Positions 47,794 to 62,800 of a DNA stretch of 64,000 nucleotides are shown here, in pieces; the stretch's first letter is position 1; each line of letters begins with the position of its first letter. This DNA comes from Siphonodentalium dalli (Eukaryota > Mollusca > Scaphopoda > Gadilida > Siphonodentaliidae). The notes under the pieces were generated by a model. It was not told where the DNA came from, searched no databases, and was given only the letters and a program-made list of their open reading frames with translations. The translations under genes were made by a program, and so were the position numbers. The DNA is taken from assembly GCA_032622095.1 (NCBI GenBank), contig CP136066.1, positions 228,164,961-228,228,960 on the forward strand. The letters are read 5' to 3'.

Positions 47794-48540
47794 CAGACCA
47801 GTGTAGCGGGGAGACAGTACTTTACATTATGTATGTGATGGCAGTGGTCAGACCAGTGTAGCGGGGAGACAGTACTTTACATTATGTATGTGATGGCAGT
47901 GGTCAGACCAGTGTAGCGGGGAGACAGTACTTTACATTATGTATGTGATGGCAGTGGTCAGACCAGTGTAGCGGGGAGACAGTACTTTACAGTATGTATG
48001 TGATGGCAGTGGTCAGACCAGTGTAGCGGGGAGACAGTACTTTACATTATGTATGTGATGGCAGTGGTCAGACCAGTGTAGCGGGGAGACAGTACTTTAC
48101 ATTATGTATGTGATGGCAGTGGTCAGACCAGTGTAGCGGGGAGACAGTACTTTACATTATGTATGTGATGGCAGTGGTCAGACCAGGGTAGCTGGGAGAC
48201 AGTACTTTACATTATGTATGATGGCAGTGGTCAGACCAGTGTAGCGGGGAGACAGTACTTTACATTATGTATGATGGCAGTGGTCAGACCAGTGTAGCGG
48301 GGAGACAGTACTTTACATTATGTATGTGATGGCAGTGGTCAGACCAGTGTAGCGGGGAGACAGTACTTTACATTATGTATGTGATGGCAGTGGTCAGACA
48401 AGTGTAGCGGGGAGACAGTGCTTTACATTATGTATGATGGCAGTGGTCAGACCAGTGTAGCGGGGAGACAGTACTTTACATTATGTATGTGATGGCAGTG
48501 GCCAGACCAGTGTAGCGGGGAGACAGTACTTTACATTATG

Positions 48541-49734
48541 TATGATGGCAGTGGTCAGACCAGTGTAGCGGGGAGACAGTACTTTACATTATGTATGTGA
48601 TGGCAGTGGTCAGACCAGTGTAGCGGGGAGACAGTACTTTACATTATGTATGATGGCAGTGGTCAGACCAGTGTAGCGGGGAGACAGTACTTTACATTAT
48701 GTATGATGGCAGTGGTCAGACCAGTGTAGCGGGGAGACAGTACTTTACATTATGTATGTGATGGCAGTGGTCAGACCAGTGTAGCGGGGAGACAGTACTT
48801 TACATTATGTATGTGATGGCAGTGGTCAGACCAGTGTAGCGGGGAGACAGTACTTTACATTATGAATGTGATGGCAGTGGTCAGACCAGTGTAGCGGGGA
48901 GACAGTACTTTACATCATGTATGTGATGGCAGTGGTCAGACCAGTGTAGCGGGGAGACAGTACTTTACATTATGTATGTGATGGCAGTGGTCAGACCAGT
49001 GTAGTGAGGAGACAGTACTTTACATTATGTATGTGATGGCAGTGGTCAGACCAGTGTAGCGAGGAGACAGTACTTTACATTATGTATGATGGCAGTGGTC
49101 AGACCAGTGTAGCGGGGAGACAGTACTTTACATTATGTATGATGGCAGTGGTCAGACCAGTGTAGCGGGGAGACAGTACTTTACATTATGTATGTGATGG
49201 CAGTGGTCAGACCAGTGTAGCGGGGAGACAGTACTTTACATTATGTATGATGGCAGTGGTCAGACCAGTGTAGCGGGGAGACAGTACTTTACATTATGTA
49301 TGATGGCAGTGGTCAGACCAGTGTAGCGGGGAGACAGTACTTTACATTATGTATGTGATGGCAGTGGTCAGACCAGTGTAGCGGGGAGACAGTACTTTAC
49401 ATTATGTATGTGATGGCAGTGGTCAGACCAGTGTAGCGGGGAGACAGTACTTTACATTATGTATGTGATGGCAGTGGTCAGACCAGTGTAGCGGGGAGAC
49501 AGTACTTTACATCATGTATGTGATGGCAGTGGTCAGACCAGTGTAGCGGGGAGACAGTACTTTACATTATGTATGTGATGGCAGTGGTCAGACCAGTGTA
49601 GTGAGGAGACAGTACTTTACATTATGTATGTGATGGCAGTGGTCAGACCAGTGTAGCGAGGAGACAGTACTTTACATTATGTATGATGGCAGTGGTCAGA
49701 CCAGTGTAGCGGGGAGACAGTACTTTACATTATG
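48541..49734 (+). repeat. Array 2 segment 5 (597-bp unit, two copies)
   Basis: tacatcatgtatgtgatgg occurs at 48911 and 49508, and the unit-length pattern around it matches at a 597-bp offset (copies about 48541-49137 and 49138-49734). One difference is attatgaatgtg in copy 1 against attatgtatgtg in copy 2. Confidence 0.88.
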
Positions 49735-52700
49735 TATGATGGCAGTGGTCAGACCAGTGTAGCGGGGAGACAGTACTTTACATTATGTATGTGATGGCAG
49801 TGGTCAGACCAGTGTAGCGGGGAGACAGTACTTTACATTATGTATGATGGCAGTGGTCAGACCAGTGTAGCGGGGAGACAGTACTTTACATTATGTATGA
49901 TGGCAGTGGTCAGACCAGTGTAGCGGGGAGACAGTACTTTACATTATGTATGATGGCAGTGGTCAGACCAGTGTAGCGGGGAGACAGTACTTTACATTAT
50001 GTATGATGGCAGTGGTCAGACCAGTGTAGCGAGGAGACAGTACTTTACATTATGTATGATGGCAGTGGTCAGACCAGTGTAGCGAGGAGACAGTACTTTA
50101 CATTATGTATGATGGCAGTGGTCAGACCAGTGTAGCGGGGAGACAGTACTTTACATTATGTATGTGATGGCAGTGGTCAGACCAGTATAGCGGGGAGACA
50201 GTACTTTACATTATGTATGATGGCAGTGGTCAGACCAGTGTAGCGGGGAGACAGTACTTTACATTATGTATGTGATGGCAGTGGTCAGACCAGTGTAGCG
50301 GGGAGACAGTACTTTACATTATGCATGATGGCAGTGGTCAGACCAGTGTAGCGAGGAGACAGTACTTTACATTATGTATGATGGCAGTGGTCAGACCAGT
50401 GTAGCGAGGAGACAGTACTTTACATTATGTATGATGGCAGTGGTCAGACCAGTGTAGCGGGGAGACAGTACTTTACATTATGTATGTGATGGCAGTGGTC
50501 AGACCAGTATAGCGGGGAGACAGTACTTTACATTATGTATGATGGCAGTGGTCAGACCAGTGTAGCGGGGAGACAGTACTTTACATTATGTATGTGATGG
50601 CAGTGGTCAGACCAGTGTAGCGGGGAGACAGTACTTTACATTATGTATGATGGCAGTGGTCAGACCAGTGTAGCGGGGAGACAGTACTTTACATTATGTA
50701 TGTGATGGCAGTGGTCAGACCAGTGTAGCGGGGAGACAGTACTTTACATTATGTATGATGGCAGTGGTCAGACCAGTGTAGCGGGGAGACAGTACTTTAC
50801 ATTATGTATGTGATGGCAGTGGTCAGACCAGTGTAGCGGGGAGACAGTACTTTACATTATGTATGATGGCAGTGGTCAGACCAGTGTAGCGGGGAGACAG
50901 TACTTTACATTATGTATGTGATGGCAGTGGTCAGACCAGTGTAGTGAGGAGACAGTACTTTACATTATGTATGATGGCAGTGGTCAGACCAGTGTAGCGG
51001 GGAGACAGTACTTTACATTATGTATGATGGCAGTGGTCAGACCAGTGTAGCGGGGAGACAGTACTTTACATTATGTATGATGGCAGTGGTCAGACCAGTG
51101 TAGCGGGGAGACAGTACTTTACATTATGTATGTGATGGCAGTGGTCAGACCAGTGTAGTGAGTAGACAGTACTTTACATTATGTATGATGGCAGTGGTCA
51201 GACCAGTGTAGCGGGGAGACAGTACTTTACATTATGTATGATGGCAGTGGTCAGACCAGTGTAGCGGGGAGACAGTACTTTACATTATGTATGTGATGGC
51301 AGTGGTCAGACCAGTGTAGCGAGGAGACAGTACTTTACATTATGTATGTGATGGCAGTGGTCAGACCAGTGTAGTGAGGAGACAGTACTTTACATTATGT
51401 ATGATGGCAGTGGTCAGACCAGTGTAGCGGGGAGACAGTACTTTACATTATGTATGATGGCAGTGGTCAGACCAGTGTAGCGGGGAGACAGTACTTTACA
51501 TTATGTATGATGGCAGTGGTCAGACCAGTGTAGCGAGGAGACAGTACTTTACATTATGTATGTGATGTCAGTGGTCAGACCAGTGTAGCGAGGAGACAGT
51601 ACTTTACATTATGTATGTGATGTCAGTGGTCAGACCAGTGTAGCGAGGAGACAGTACTTTACATTATGTATGTGATGGCAGTGGTCAGACCAGTGTAGCG
51701 GGGAGACAGTACTTTACATTATGTATGTGATGGCAGTGGACAGACCAGTGTAGCGGGGAGACAGTACTTTACATTATGTATGTGATGGCAGTGGTCAGAC
51801 CAGTGTAGCGGGGAGACAGTACTTTACATTATGTATGTGATGGCAGTGGTCAGACCAGTGTAGCGAGGAGACAGTACTTTACATTATGTATGATGGCAGT
51901 GGTCAGACCAGTGTAGCGGGGAGACAGTACTTTACATTGTGTATGTGATGGCAGTGGTCAGACCAGTGTAGCGAGGAGACAGTACTTTACATTATGTATG
52001 TGATGGCAGTGGTCAGACCAGTGTAGTGAGGAGACAGTACTTTACATTATGTATGATGGCAGTGGTCAGACCAGTGTAGCGGGGAGACAGTACTTTACAT
52101 TATGTATGATGGCAGTGGTCAGACCAGTGTAGCGGGGAGACAGTACTTTACATTATGTATGATGGCAGTGGTCAGACCAGTGTAGCGGGGAGACAGTACT
52201 TTACATTATGTATGATGGCAGTGGTCAGACCAGTGTAGCGAGGAGACAGTACTTTACATTATGTATGTGATGGCAGTGGTCAGACCAGTGTAGCGGGGAG
52301 ACAGTACTTTACATTATGTATGATGGCAGTGGTCAGACCAGTGTAGCGGGGAGACAGTACTTTACATTATGTATGATGGCAGTGGTCAGACCATTGTAGC
52401 GGGGAGACAGTACTTTACATTATGTATGTGATGGCAGTGGTCAGACCAGTGTAGCGGGGAGACAGTACTTTACATTATGTATGTGATGGCAGTGGTCAGA
52501 CCAGTGTAGCGGGGAGACAGTACTTTACATTATGTATGTGATGGCAGTGGTCAGACCAGTGTAGCGAGGAGACAGTACTTTACATTATGTATGTGATGGC
52601 AGTGGTCAGACCAGTGTAGCGAGGAGACAGTACTTTACATTATGTATGATGGCAGTGGTCAGACCAGTGTAGCGGGGAGACAGTACTTTACATTATGTAT

Positions 52701-52800
52701 GATGGCAGTGGTCAGACCAGTGTAGCGGGGAGACAGTACTTTACATCATGTATGAGATGGCAGTGGTCAGACCAGTGTAGCGAGGAGACAGTACTTTACA

Positions 52801-53880
52801 TCATGTATGAGATGGCAGTGGTCAGACCAGTGTAGCGAGGAGACAGTACTTTACATCATGTATGTGATGGCAGTGGTCAGACCAGTGTAGCGGGGAGACA
52901 GTACTTTACATTATGTATGTGATGGCAGTGGTCAGACCAGTGTAGCGGGGAGACAGTACTTTACATTATGTATGATGGCAGTGGTCAGACCAGTGTAGCG
53001 GGGAGACAGTACTTTACATTATGTATGATGGCAGTGGTCAGACCAGTGTAGCGGGGAGACAGTACTTTACATTATGTATGATGGCAGTGGTCAGACCAGT
53101 GTAGCGGGGAGACAGTACTTTACATTATGTATGATGGCAGTGGTCAGACCAGTGTAGCGGGGAGACAGTACTTTACATTATGTATGTGATGGCAGTGGTC
53201 AGACCAGTGTAGCGGGGAGACAGTACTTTACATTATGTATGTGATGGCAGTGGTCAGACCAGTGTAGCGGGGAGACAGTACTTTACATTATGTATGATGG
53301 CAGTGGTCAGACCAGTGTAGCGGGGAGACAGTACTTTACATCATGTATGAGATGGCAGTGGTCAGACCAGTGTAGCGAGGAGACAGTACTTTACATCATG
53401 TATGTGATGGCAGTGGTCAGACCAGTGTAGCGGGGAGACAGTACTTTACATTATGTATGTGATGGCAGTGGTCAGACCAGTGTAGCGGGGAGACAGTACT
53501 TTACATTATGTATGATGGCAGTGGTCAGACCAGTGTAGCGGGGAGACAGTACTTTACATTATGTATGATGGCAGTGGTCAGACCAGTGTAGCGGGGAGAC
53601 AGTACTTTACATTATGTATGATGGCAGTGGTCAGACCAGTGTAGCGGGGAGACAGTACTTTACATTATGTATGATGGCAGTGGTCAGACCAGTGTAGCGG
53701 GGAGACAGTACTTTACATTATGTATGTGATGGCAGTGGTCAGACCAGTGTAGCGGGGAGACAGTACTTTACATTATGTATGTGATGGCAGTGGTCAGACC
53801 AGTGTAGCGGGGAGACAGTACTTTACATTATGTATGATGGCAGTGGTCAGACCAGTGTAGCGGGGAGACAGTACTTTACA
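52801..53880 (+). repeat. Array 2 segment 6 (540-bp unit, two copies)
   Basis: Bases 52801-53340 and 53341-53880 appear identical line by line, starting with tcatgtatgagatggcag. A third instance of the starting marker at 52744 suggests that a single unit was duplicated as well. Confidence 0.92.
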
Positions 53881-56800
53881 TTATGTATGATGGCAGTGGT
53901 CAGACCAGTGTAGCGGGGAGACAGTACTTTACATTATGTATGATGGCAGTGGTCAGACCAGTGTAGCGGGGAGACAGTACTTCACATTATGTATGATGGC
54001 AGTGGTCAGACCAGTGTAGCGGGGAGACAGTACTTTACATTATGTATGATGGCAGTGGTCAGACCAGTGTAGCGGGGAGACAGTACTTTACATTATGTAT
54101 GATGGCAGTGGTCAGACCAGTGTAGCGGGGAGACAGTACTTTACATTATGTATGTGATGGCAGTGGTCAGACCAGTGTAGCGAGGAGACAGTACTTTACA
54201 TTATGTATGATGGCAGTGGTCAGACCAGTGTAGCGGGGAGACAGTACTTTACATTATGTATGTGATGGCAGTGGTCAGACCAGTGTAGCGGGGAGACAGT
54301 ACTTTACATTATGTATGATGGCAGTGGTCAGACCAGTGTAGCGGGGAGACAGTACTTTACATTATGTATGTGATGGCAGTGGTCAGACCAGTGTAGCGGG
54401 GAGACAGTACTTTACATTATGTATGTGATGGCAGTGGTCAGACCAGTGTAGCGGGGAGACAGTACTTTACATTATGTATGATGGCAGTGGTCAGACCAGT
54501 GTAGCGGGGAGACAGTACTTTACATTATGTATGATGGCAGTGGTCAGACCAGTGTAGCGAGGAGACAGTACTTTACATTATGTATGTGATGGCAGTGGTC
54601 AGACCAGTGTAGCGGGGAGACAGTACTTTACATTATGTATGATGGCAGTGGTCAGACCAGTGTAGCGGGGAGACAGTACTTTACATTATGTATGATGGCA
54701 GTGGTCAGACCAGTGTAGCGGGGAGACAGTACTTTACATTATGTATGTGATGGCAGTGGTCAGACCAGTGTAGCGGGGAGACAGTACTTTACATTATGTA
54801 TGTGATGGCAGTGGTCAGACCAGTGTAGCGGGGAGACAGTACTTTACATTATGTATGTGATGGCAGTGGTCAGACCAGTGTAGCGGGGAGACAGTACTTT
54901 ACATTATGTATGTGATGGCAGTGGTCAGACCAGTGTAGCGGGGAGACAGTACTTTACATTATGTATGTGATGGCAGTGGTCAGACCAGTGTAGCGAGGAG
55001 ACAGTACTTTACATTATGTATGTGATGGCAGTGGTCAGACCAGTGTAGCGGGGAGACAGTACTTTACATTATGTATGATGGCAGTGGTCAGACCAGTGTA
55101 GCGGGGAGACAGTACTTTACATTATGTATGATGGCAGTGGTCAGACCAGTGTAGCGGGGAGACAGTACTTTACATTATGTATGTGATGGCAGTGGTCAGA
55201 CCAGTGTAGCGGGGAGACAGTACTTTACATTATGTATGTGATGGCAGTGGTCAGACCAGTGTAGCGGGGAGACAGTACTTTACATTATGTATGTGATGGC
55301 AGTGGTCAGACCAGTGTAGCGGGGAGACAGTACTTTACATTATGTATGTGATGGCAGTGGTCAGACCAGTGTAGCGGGGAGACAGTACTTTACATTATGT
55401 ATGATGACAGTGGTCAGACCAGTGTAGCGGGGAGACAGTACTTTACTTTATGTATGATGGCAGTGGTCAGACCAGTGTAGCGAGGAGACAGTACTTTACA
55501 TTATGTATGATGACAGTGGTCAGACCAGTGTAGCGGGGAGACAGTACTTTACATTATGTATGATGGCAGTGGTCAGACCAGTGTAGCGGGGAGACAGTAC
55601 TTTACATTATGTATGTGATGGCAGTGGTCAGACCAGTGTAGCGGGGAGACAGTACTTTACATTATGTATGTGATGGCAATGGTCAGACCAGTGTAGCGGG
55701 GAGACAGTACTTTACATTATGTATGATGGCAGTGGTCAGACCAGTGTAGCGGGGAGACAGTACTTTACATTATGTATGATGACAGTGGTCAGATCAGTAT
55801 AGCGGGGAGACAGTACTTTACATTATGTATGATGGCAGTGGTCAGACCAGTGTAGCGGGGAGACAGTACTTTACATTATGTATGTGATGGCAGTGGTCAG
55901 ACCAGTGTAGCGGGGAGACAGTACTTTACATTATGTATGATGGCAGTGGTCAGACCAGTGTAGCGGGGAGACAGTACTTTACATTATGTATGTGATGGCA
56001 GTGGTCAGACCAGTGTAGCGGGGAGACAGTACTTTACATTATGTATGATGGCAGTGGTCAGACCAGTGTAGCGGGGAGACAGTACTTTACATTATGTATT
56101 TGATGGCAGTGGTCAGACCAGTATAGCGGGGAGACAGTACTTTACATTATGTATGATGGCAGTGGTCAGACCAGTGTAGCGGGGAGACAGTACTCTACAT
56201 TATGTATGATGGCAGTGGTCAGACCAGTGTAGCGGGGAGACAGTACTTTACATTATGTATGTGATGGCAGTGGTCAGACCAGTGTAGCGGGGAGACAGTA
56301 CTTTACATTATGTATGATGGCAGTGGTCAGACCAGTGTAGCGGGGAGACAGTACTTTACATTATGTATGATGGCAGTGGTCAGACCAGTGTAGCGGGGAG
56401 ACAGTACTTTACATTATGTATGATGGCAGTGGTCAGACCAGTGTAGCGAGGAGACAGTACTTTACATCATGTATGTGATGGCAGTGGTCAGACCAGTGTA
56501 GCGGGGAGACAGTACTTTACATTATGTATGATGGCAGTGGTCAGACCAGTGTAGCGGGGAGACAGTACTTTACATTATGTATGTGATGGCAGTGGTCAGA
56601 CCAGTGTAGCGGGGAGACAGTACTTTACATTATGTATGTGATGGCAGTGGTCAGACCAGTGTAGCGGGGAGACAGTACTTTACATTATGTATGTGATGGC
56701 AGTGGTCAGACCAGTGTAGCGGGGAGACAGTACTTTACATTATGTATGATGGCAGTGGTCAGACCAGTGTAGCGGGGAGACAGTACTTTACATTATGTAT

Positions 56801-59800
56801 GTGATGGCAGTGGTCAGACCAGTGTAGCGGGGAGACAGTACTTTACATTATGTATGATGGCAGTGGTCAGACCAGTGTAGCGGGGAGACAGTACTTTACA
56901 TTATGTATGTGATGGCAGTGGTCAGACCAGTGTAGCGGGGAGATAGTACTTTACATTATGTATGATGACAGTGGTCAGACCAGTGTAGCGGGGAGACAGT
57001 ACTTTACATTATGTATGATGACAGTGGTCAGACCAGTGTAGCGGGGAGACAGTACTTTACATTATGTATGTGATGGCAGTGGTCAGACCAGTATAGCGGG
57101 GAGACAGTACTTTACATTATGTATGATGGCAGTGGTCAGACCAGTATAGCGGGGAGACAGTACTTTACATTATGTATGATGACAGTGGTCAGACCAGTAT
57201 AGCGGGGAGACAGTACTTTACATTATGTATGATGGCAGTGGTCAGACCAGTGTAGCGGGGAGACAGTACTTTACATTATGTATGATGACAGTGGTCAGAC
57301 CAGTGTAGCGGGGAGACAGTACTTTACATTATGTATGATGACAGTGGTCAGACCAGTGTAGCGGGGAGACAGTACTTTACATTATGTATGATGGCAGTGG
57401 TCAGACCAGTGTAGCGGGGAGACAGTACTTTACATTATGTATGATGGCAGTGGTCAGACCAGTGTAGCGGGGAGACAGTACTTTACATTATGTATGATGG
57501 CAGTGGTCAGACCAGTGTAGCGGGGAGACAGTACTTTACATTATGTATGATGGCAGTGGTCAGACCAGTGTAGCGGGGAGACAGTACTTTACATTATGTA
57601 TGATGGCAGTGGTCAGACCAGTGTAGCGGGGAGACAGTACTTTACATTATGTATGATGACAGTGGTCAGACCAGTGTAGCGGGGAGACAGTACTTTACAT
57701 TATGTATGATGGCAGTGGTCAGACCAGTGTAGCGGGGAGACAGTACTTTACATTATGTATGATGACAGTGGTCAGACCAGTGTAGCGGGGAGACAGTACT
57801 TTACATTATGTATGATGACAGTGGTCAGACCAGTATAGCGGGGAGACAGTACTTTACATTATGTATGATGGCAGTGGTCAGACCAGTATAGCGGGGAGAC
57901 AGTACTTTACATTATGTATGATGACAGTGGTCAGACCAGTATAGCGGGGAGACAGTACTTTACATTATGTATGATGGCAGTGGTCAGACCAGTATAGCGG
58001 GGAGACAGTACTTTACATTATGTATGTGATCGCAGTGGTCGGCCCAGTGTAGCGAGGAGACAGTACTTTACATTATGTATTTGATGGCAGTGGTCAGACC
58101 AGTGTAGCGGGGAGACAGTACTTTACATTATGTATGATGACAGTGGTCAGACCAGTGTAGCGGGGAGACAGTACTTTACATTATGTATGATGACAGTGGT
58201 CAGACCAGTGTAGCGGGGAGACAGTACTTTACATTATGTATGATGGCAGTGGTCAGACCAGTGTAGCGGGGAGACAGTACTTTACATTATGTATTTGATG
58301 ACAGTGGTCAGACCAGTATAGCGGGGAGACAGTACTTTACATTATGTATTTGATGACAGTTGTCAGACCAGTGTAGCGGGGAGACAGTACTTTACATTAT
58401 GTATTTGATGACAGTGGTCAGACCAGTATAGCGGGGAGACAGTACTTTACATTATGTATGTGATGGCAGTGGTCAGACCAGTGTAGCGAGGAGACAGTAC
58501 TTTACATTATGTATGTGATGGCAGTGGTCAGACCAGTATAGCGGGGAGACAGTACTATACATTATGTATGATGGCAGTGGTCAGACCAGTATAGCGGGGA
58601 GACAGTACTTTACATTATGTATGATGGCAGTGGTCAGATCAGTATAGCGGGGAGACAGTACTTTACATTATGTATGTGATGGCAGTGGTCAGACCAGTGT
58701 AGCGGGGAGACAGTACTTTACATTATGTATGATGGCAGTGGTCAGATCAGTATAGCGGGGAGACAGTACTTTACATTATGTATGTGATGGCAGTGGTCAG
58801 ACCAGTGTAGCGGGGAGACAGTACTTTACATTATGTATGATGGCAGTGGTCAGATCAGTATAGCGGGGAGACAGTACTATACATTATGTATGATGACAGT
58901 GGTCAGACCAGTATAGCGGGGAGACAGTACTTTACATTATGTATGATGGCAGTGGTCAGATCAGTATAGCGGGGAGACAGTACTTTACATTATGTATGAT
59001 GGCAGTGGTCAGACCAGTGTAGCGAGGAGACAGTACTTTACATTATGTATGATGGCAGTGGTCAGATCAGTATAGCGGGGAGACAGTACTTTACATTATG
59101 TATGATGGCAGTGGTCAGATCAGTATAGCGGGGAGACAGTACTTTACATTATGTATGATGGCAGTGGTCAGACCAGTGTAGCGGGGAGACAGTACTTTAC
59201 ATTATGTATGATGGCAGTGGTCAGATCAGTATAGCGGGGAGACAGTACTTTACATTATGTATGATGGCAGTGGTCAGACCAGTGTAGCGGGGAGACAGTA
59301 CTTTACATTATGTATGATGGCAGTGGTCAGACCAGTGTAGCGGGGAGACAGTACTTTACATTATGTATGATGGCAGTGGTCAGATCAGTATAGCGGGGAG
59401 ACAGTACTTTACATTATGTATGATGACAGTGGTCAGACCAGTGTAGCGGGGAGACATTACTTTACATTATGTATGATGGCAGTGGTCAGACCAGTATAGC
59501 GGGGAGACAGTACTTTACATTATGTATGATGACAGTGGTCAGATCAGTATAGCGGGGAGACAGTACTTTACATTATGTATGATGACAGTGGTCAGACCAG
59601 TATAGCGGGGAGACAGTACTTTACATTATGTATGTGATGGCAGTGGTCAGACCAGTGTAGCGGGGAGACAGTACTTTACATTATGTATGATGGCAGTGGT
59701 CAGATCAGTATAGCGGGGAGACAGTACTTTACATTATGTATGATGGCAGTGGTCAGATCAGTATAGCGGGGAGACAGTACTTTACATTATGTATGATGAC

Positions 59801-62800
59801 AGTGGTCAGACCAGTATAGCGGGGAGACAGTACTTTACATTATGTATGATGGCAGTGGTCAGATCAGTATAGCGGGGAGACAGTACTTTACATTATGTAT
59901 GATGGCAGTGGTCAGATCAGTATAGCGGGGAGACAGTACTTTACATTATGTATGATGACAGTGGTCAGACCAGTATAGCGGGGAGACAGTACTTTACATT
60001 ATGTATGATGGCAGTGGTCAGATCAGTATAGCGGGGAGACAGTACTTTACATTATGTATGATGGCAGTGGTCAGATCAGTATAGCGGGGAGACAGTACTT
60101 TACATTATGTATGATGGCAGTGGTCAGACCAGTGTAGCGGGGAGACAGTACTATACATTATGTATGATGGCAGTGGTCAGACCAGTATAGCGGGGAGACA
60201 GTACTTTACATTATGTATGATGGCAGTGGTCAGACCAGTGTAGCGGGGAGACAGTACTTTACATCATGTATGTGATGGCAGTGGTCAGACCAGTGTAGCG
60301 GGGAGACAGTACTTTACATTATGTATGATGGCAGTGGTCAGACCAGTGTAGCGAGGAGACAGTACTTTACATTATGTATGATGGCAGTGGTCAGACCAGT
60401 GTAGCGGGGAGACAGTACTTTACATTATGTATGATGACAGTGGTCAGACCAGTGTAGCGAGGAGACAGTACTTTACATTATGTATGATGGCAGTGATCAG
60501 ACCAGTGTAGCGGGGAGACAGTACTTTACATTATGTATGATGGCAGTGGTCAGACCAGTATAGCGGGGAGACAGTACTTTACATTATGTATGATGGCAGT
60601 GGTCAGATCAGTGTAGCGGGGAGACAGTACTTTACATTATGTATGATGGCAGTGGTCAGACCAGTATAGCGGGGAGACAGTACTTTACATTATGTATGAT
60701 GGCAGTGGTCAGATCAGTATAGCGGGGAGACAGTACTTTACATTATGTATGATGGCAGTGGTCAGACCAGTGTAGCGGGGAGACATTACTTTACATTATG
60801 TATGATGGCAGTGGTCAGACCAGTGTAGCGGGGAGACAGTACTTTACATTATGTATGTGATGGCAGTGGTCAGACCAGTGTAGCGAGGAGACAGTACTTT
60901 ACATTATGTATGATGGCAGTGATCAGACCAGTGTAGCGGGGAGACAGTACTTTACATTATGTATGATGGCAGTGGTCAGACCAGTATAGCGGGGAGACAG
61001 TACTTTACATTATGTATGATGGCAGTGATCAGACCAGTGTAGCGGGGAGACAGTACTTTACATTATGTATGATGACAGTGGTCAGACCAGTATAGCGGGG
61101 AGACAGTACTTTACATTATGTATGTGATGGCAGTGGTCAGACCAGTGTAGCGGGGAGACAGTACTTTACATTATGTATGATGGCAGTGATCAGACCAGTG
61201 TAGCGGGGAGACAGTACTTTACATTATGTATGATGGCAGTGGTCAGACCAGTGTAGCGGGGAGACAGTACTTTACATTATGTATGATGGCAGTGATCAGA
61301 CCAGTGTAGCGAGGAGACAGTACTTTACATTATGTATGATGGCAGTGGTCAGACCAGTGTAGCGAGGAGACAGTACTTTACATTATGTATGATGGCAGTG
61401 ATCAGACCAGGGTAGTGAGGAGACAGTACTTTACATTATGTATGATGGCAGTGGTCAGACCAGTGTAGCGGGGAGACAGTACTTTACATTATGTGATGGC
61501 AGTGGTCAGACCAGTGTAGCGAGGAGACAGTACTTTACATTATGTATGATGGCAGTGGTCAGACCAGTGTAGCGGGGAGACAGTACTTTACATTATGTAT
61601 GATGGCAGTGATCAGACCAGTGTAGCGGGGAGACAGTACTTTACATTATGTATGATGGCAGTGATCAGACCAGTGTAGCGAGGAGACAGTACTTTACATT
61701 ATGTATGATGGCAGTGATCAGACCAGTGTAGCGAGGAGACAGTACTTTACATTATGTATGATGGCAGTGATCAGACCAGGGTAGTGAGGAGACAGTACTT
61801 TACATTATGTATGATGGCAGTGATCAGACCAGGGTAGTGAGGAGACAGTACTTTACATTATGTATGATGGCAGTGATCAGACCAGTGTAGTGAGGAGACA
61901 GTACTTTACATTATGTATGTGATGGCAGTGGTCAGACCAGTGTAGCGGGGAGACAGTACTTTACATTATGTATGTTGGCAGTGGTCAGACCAGTATAGCG
62001 GGGAGACAGTACTTTACATTATGTAAGATGGCAGTGGTCAGACCAGTGTAGCGGGGAGACAGTACTTTACATTATGTATGATGGCAGTGGTCAGACCAGT
62101 GTAGTGAGGAGACAGTACTTTACATTATGTATGATGGCAGTGGTCAGACCAGTGTAGCGGGGAGACAGTACTTTACATTATGTATGTGATGGCAGTGGTC
62201 AGACCAGTGTAGCGGGGAGACAGTACTTTACATTATGTATGTTGGCAGTGGTCAGACCAGTATAGCGGGGAGACAGTACTTTACATTATGTATGGTGGCA
62301 GTGGTCAGACCAGTGTAGCGGGGAGACAGTACTTTACATTATGTATGATGGCAGTGGTCAGACCAGTATAGCGGGGAGACAGTACTTTACATTATGTATG
62401 ATGGCAGTGGTCAGACCAGTGTAGTGAGGAGACATTACTTTACATTATGTATGATGACAGTGGTCAGACCAGTATAGCGGGGAGACAGTACTTTACATTA
62501 TGTATGATGGCAGTGGTCAGACCAGTATAGCGGGGAGACAGTACTTTACATTATGTATGATGGCAGTGGTCAGACCAGTGTAGCGGGGAGACAGTACTTT
62601 ACATTATGTATGATGACAGTGGTCAGACCAGTGTAGTGAGGAGACATTACTTTACATTATGTATGATGACAGTGGTCAGACCAGTATAGCGGGGAGACAG
62701 TACTTTACATTATGTATGTGATGGCAGTGGTCAGACCAGTGTAGCGGGGAGACAGTACTTTACATTATGTATGTGATGGCAGTGGTCAGACCAGTATAGC

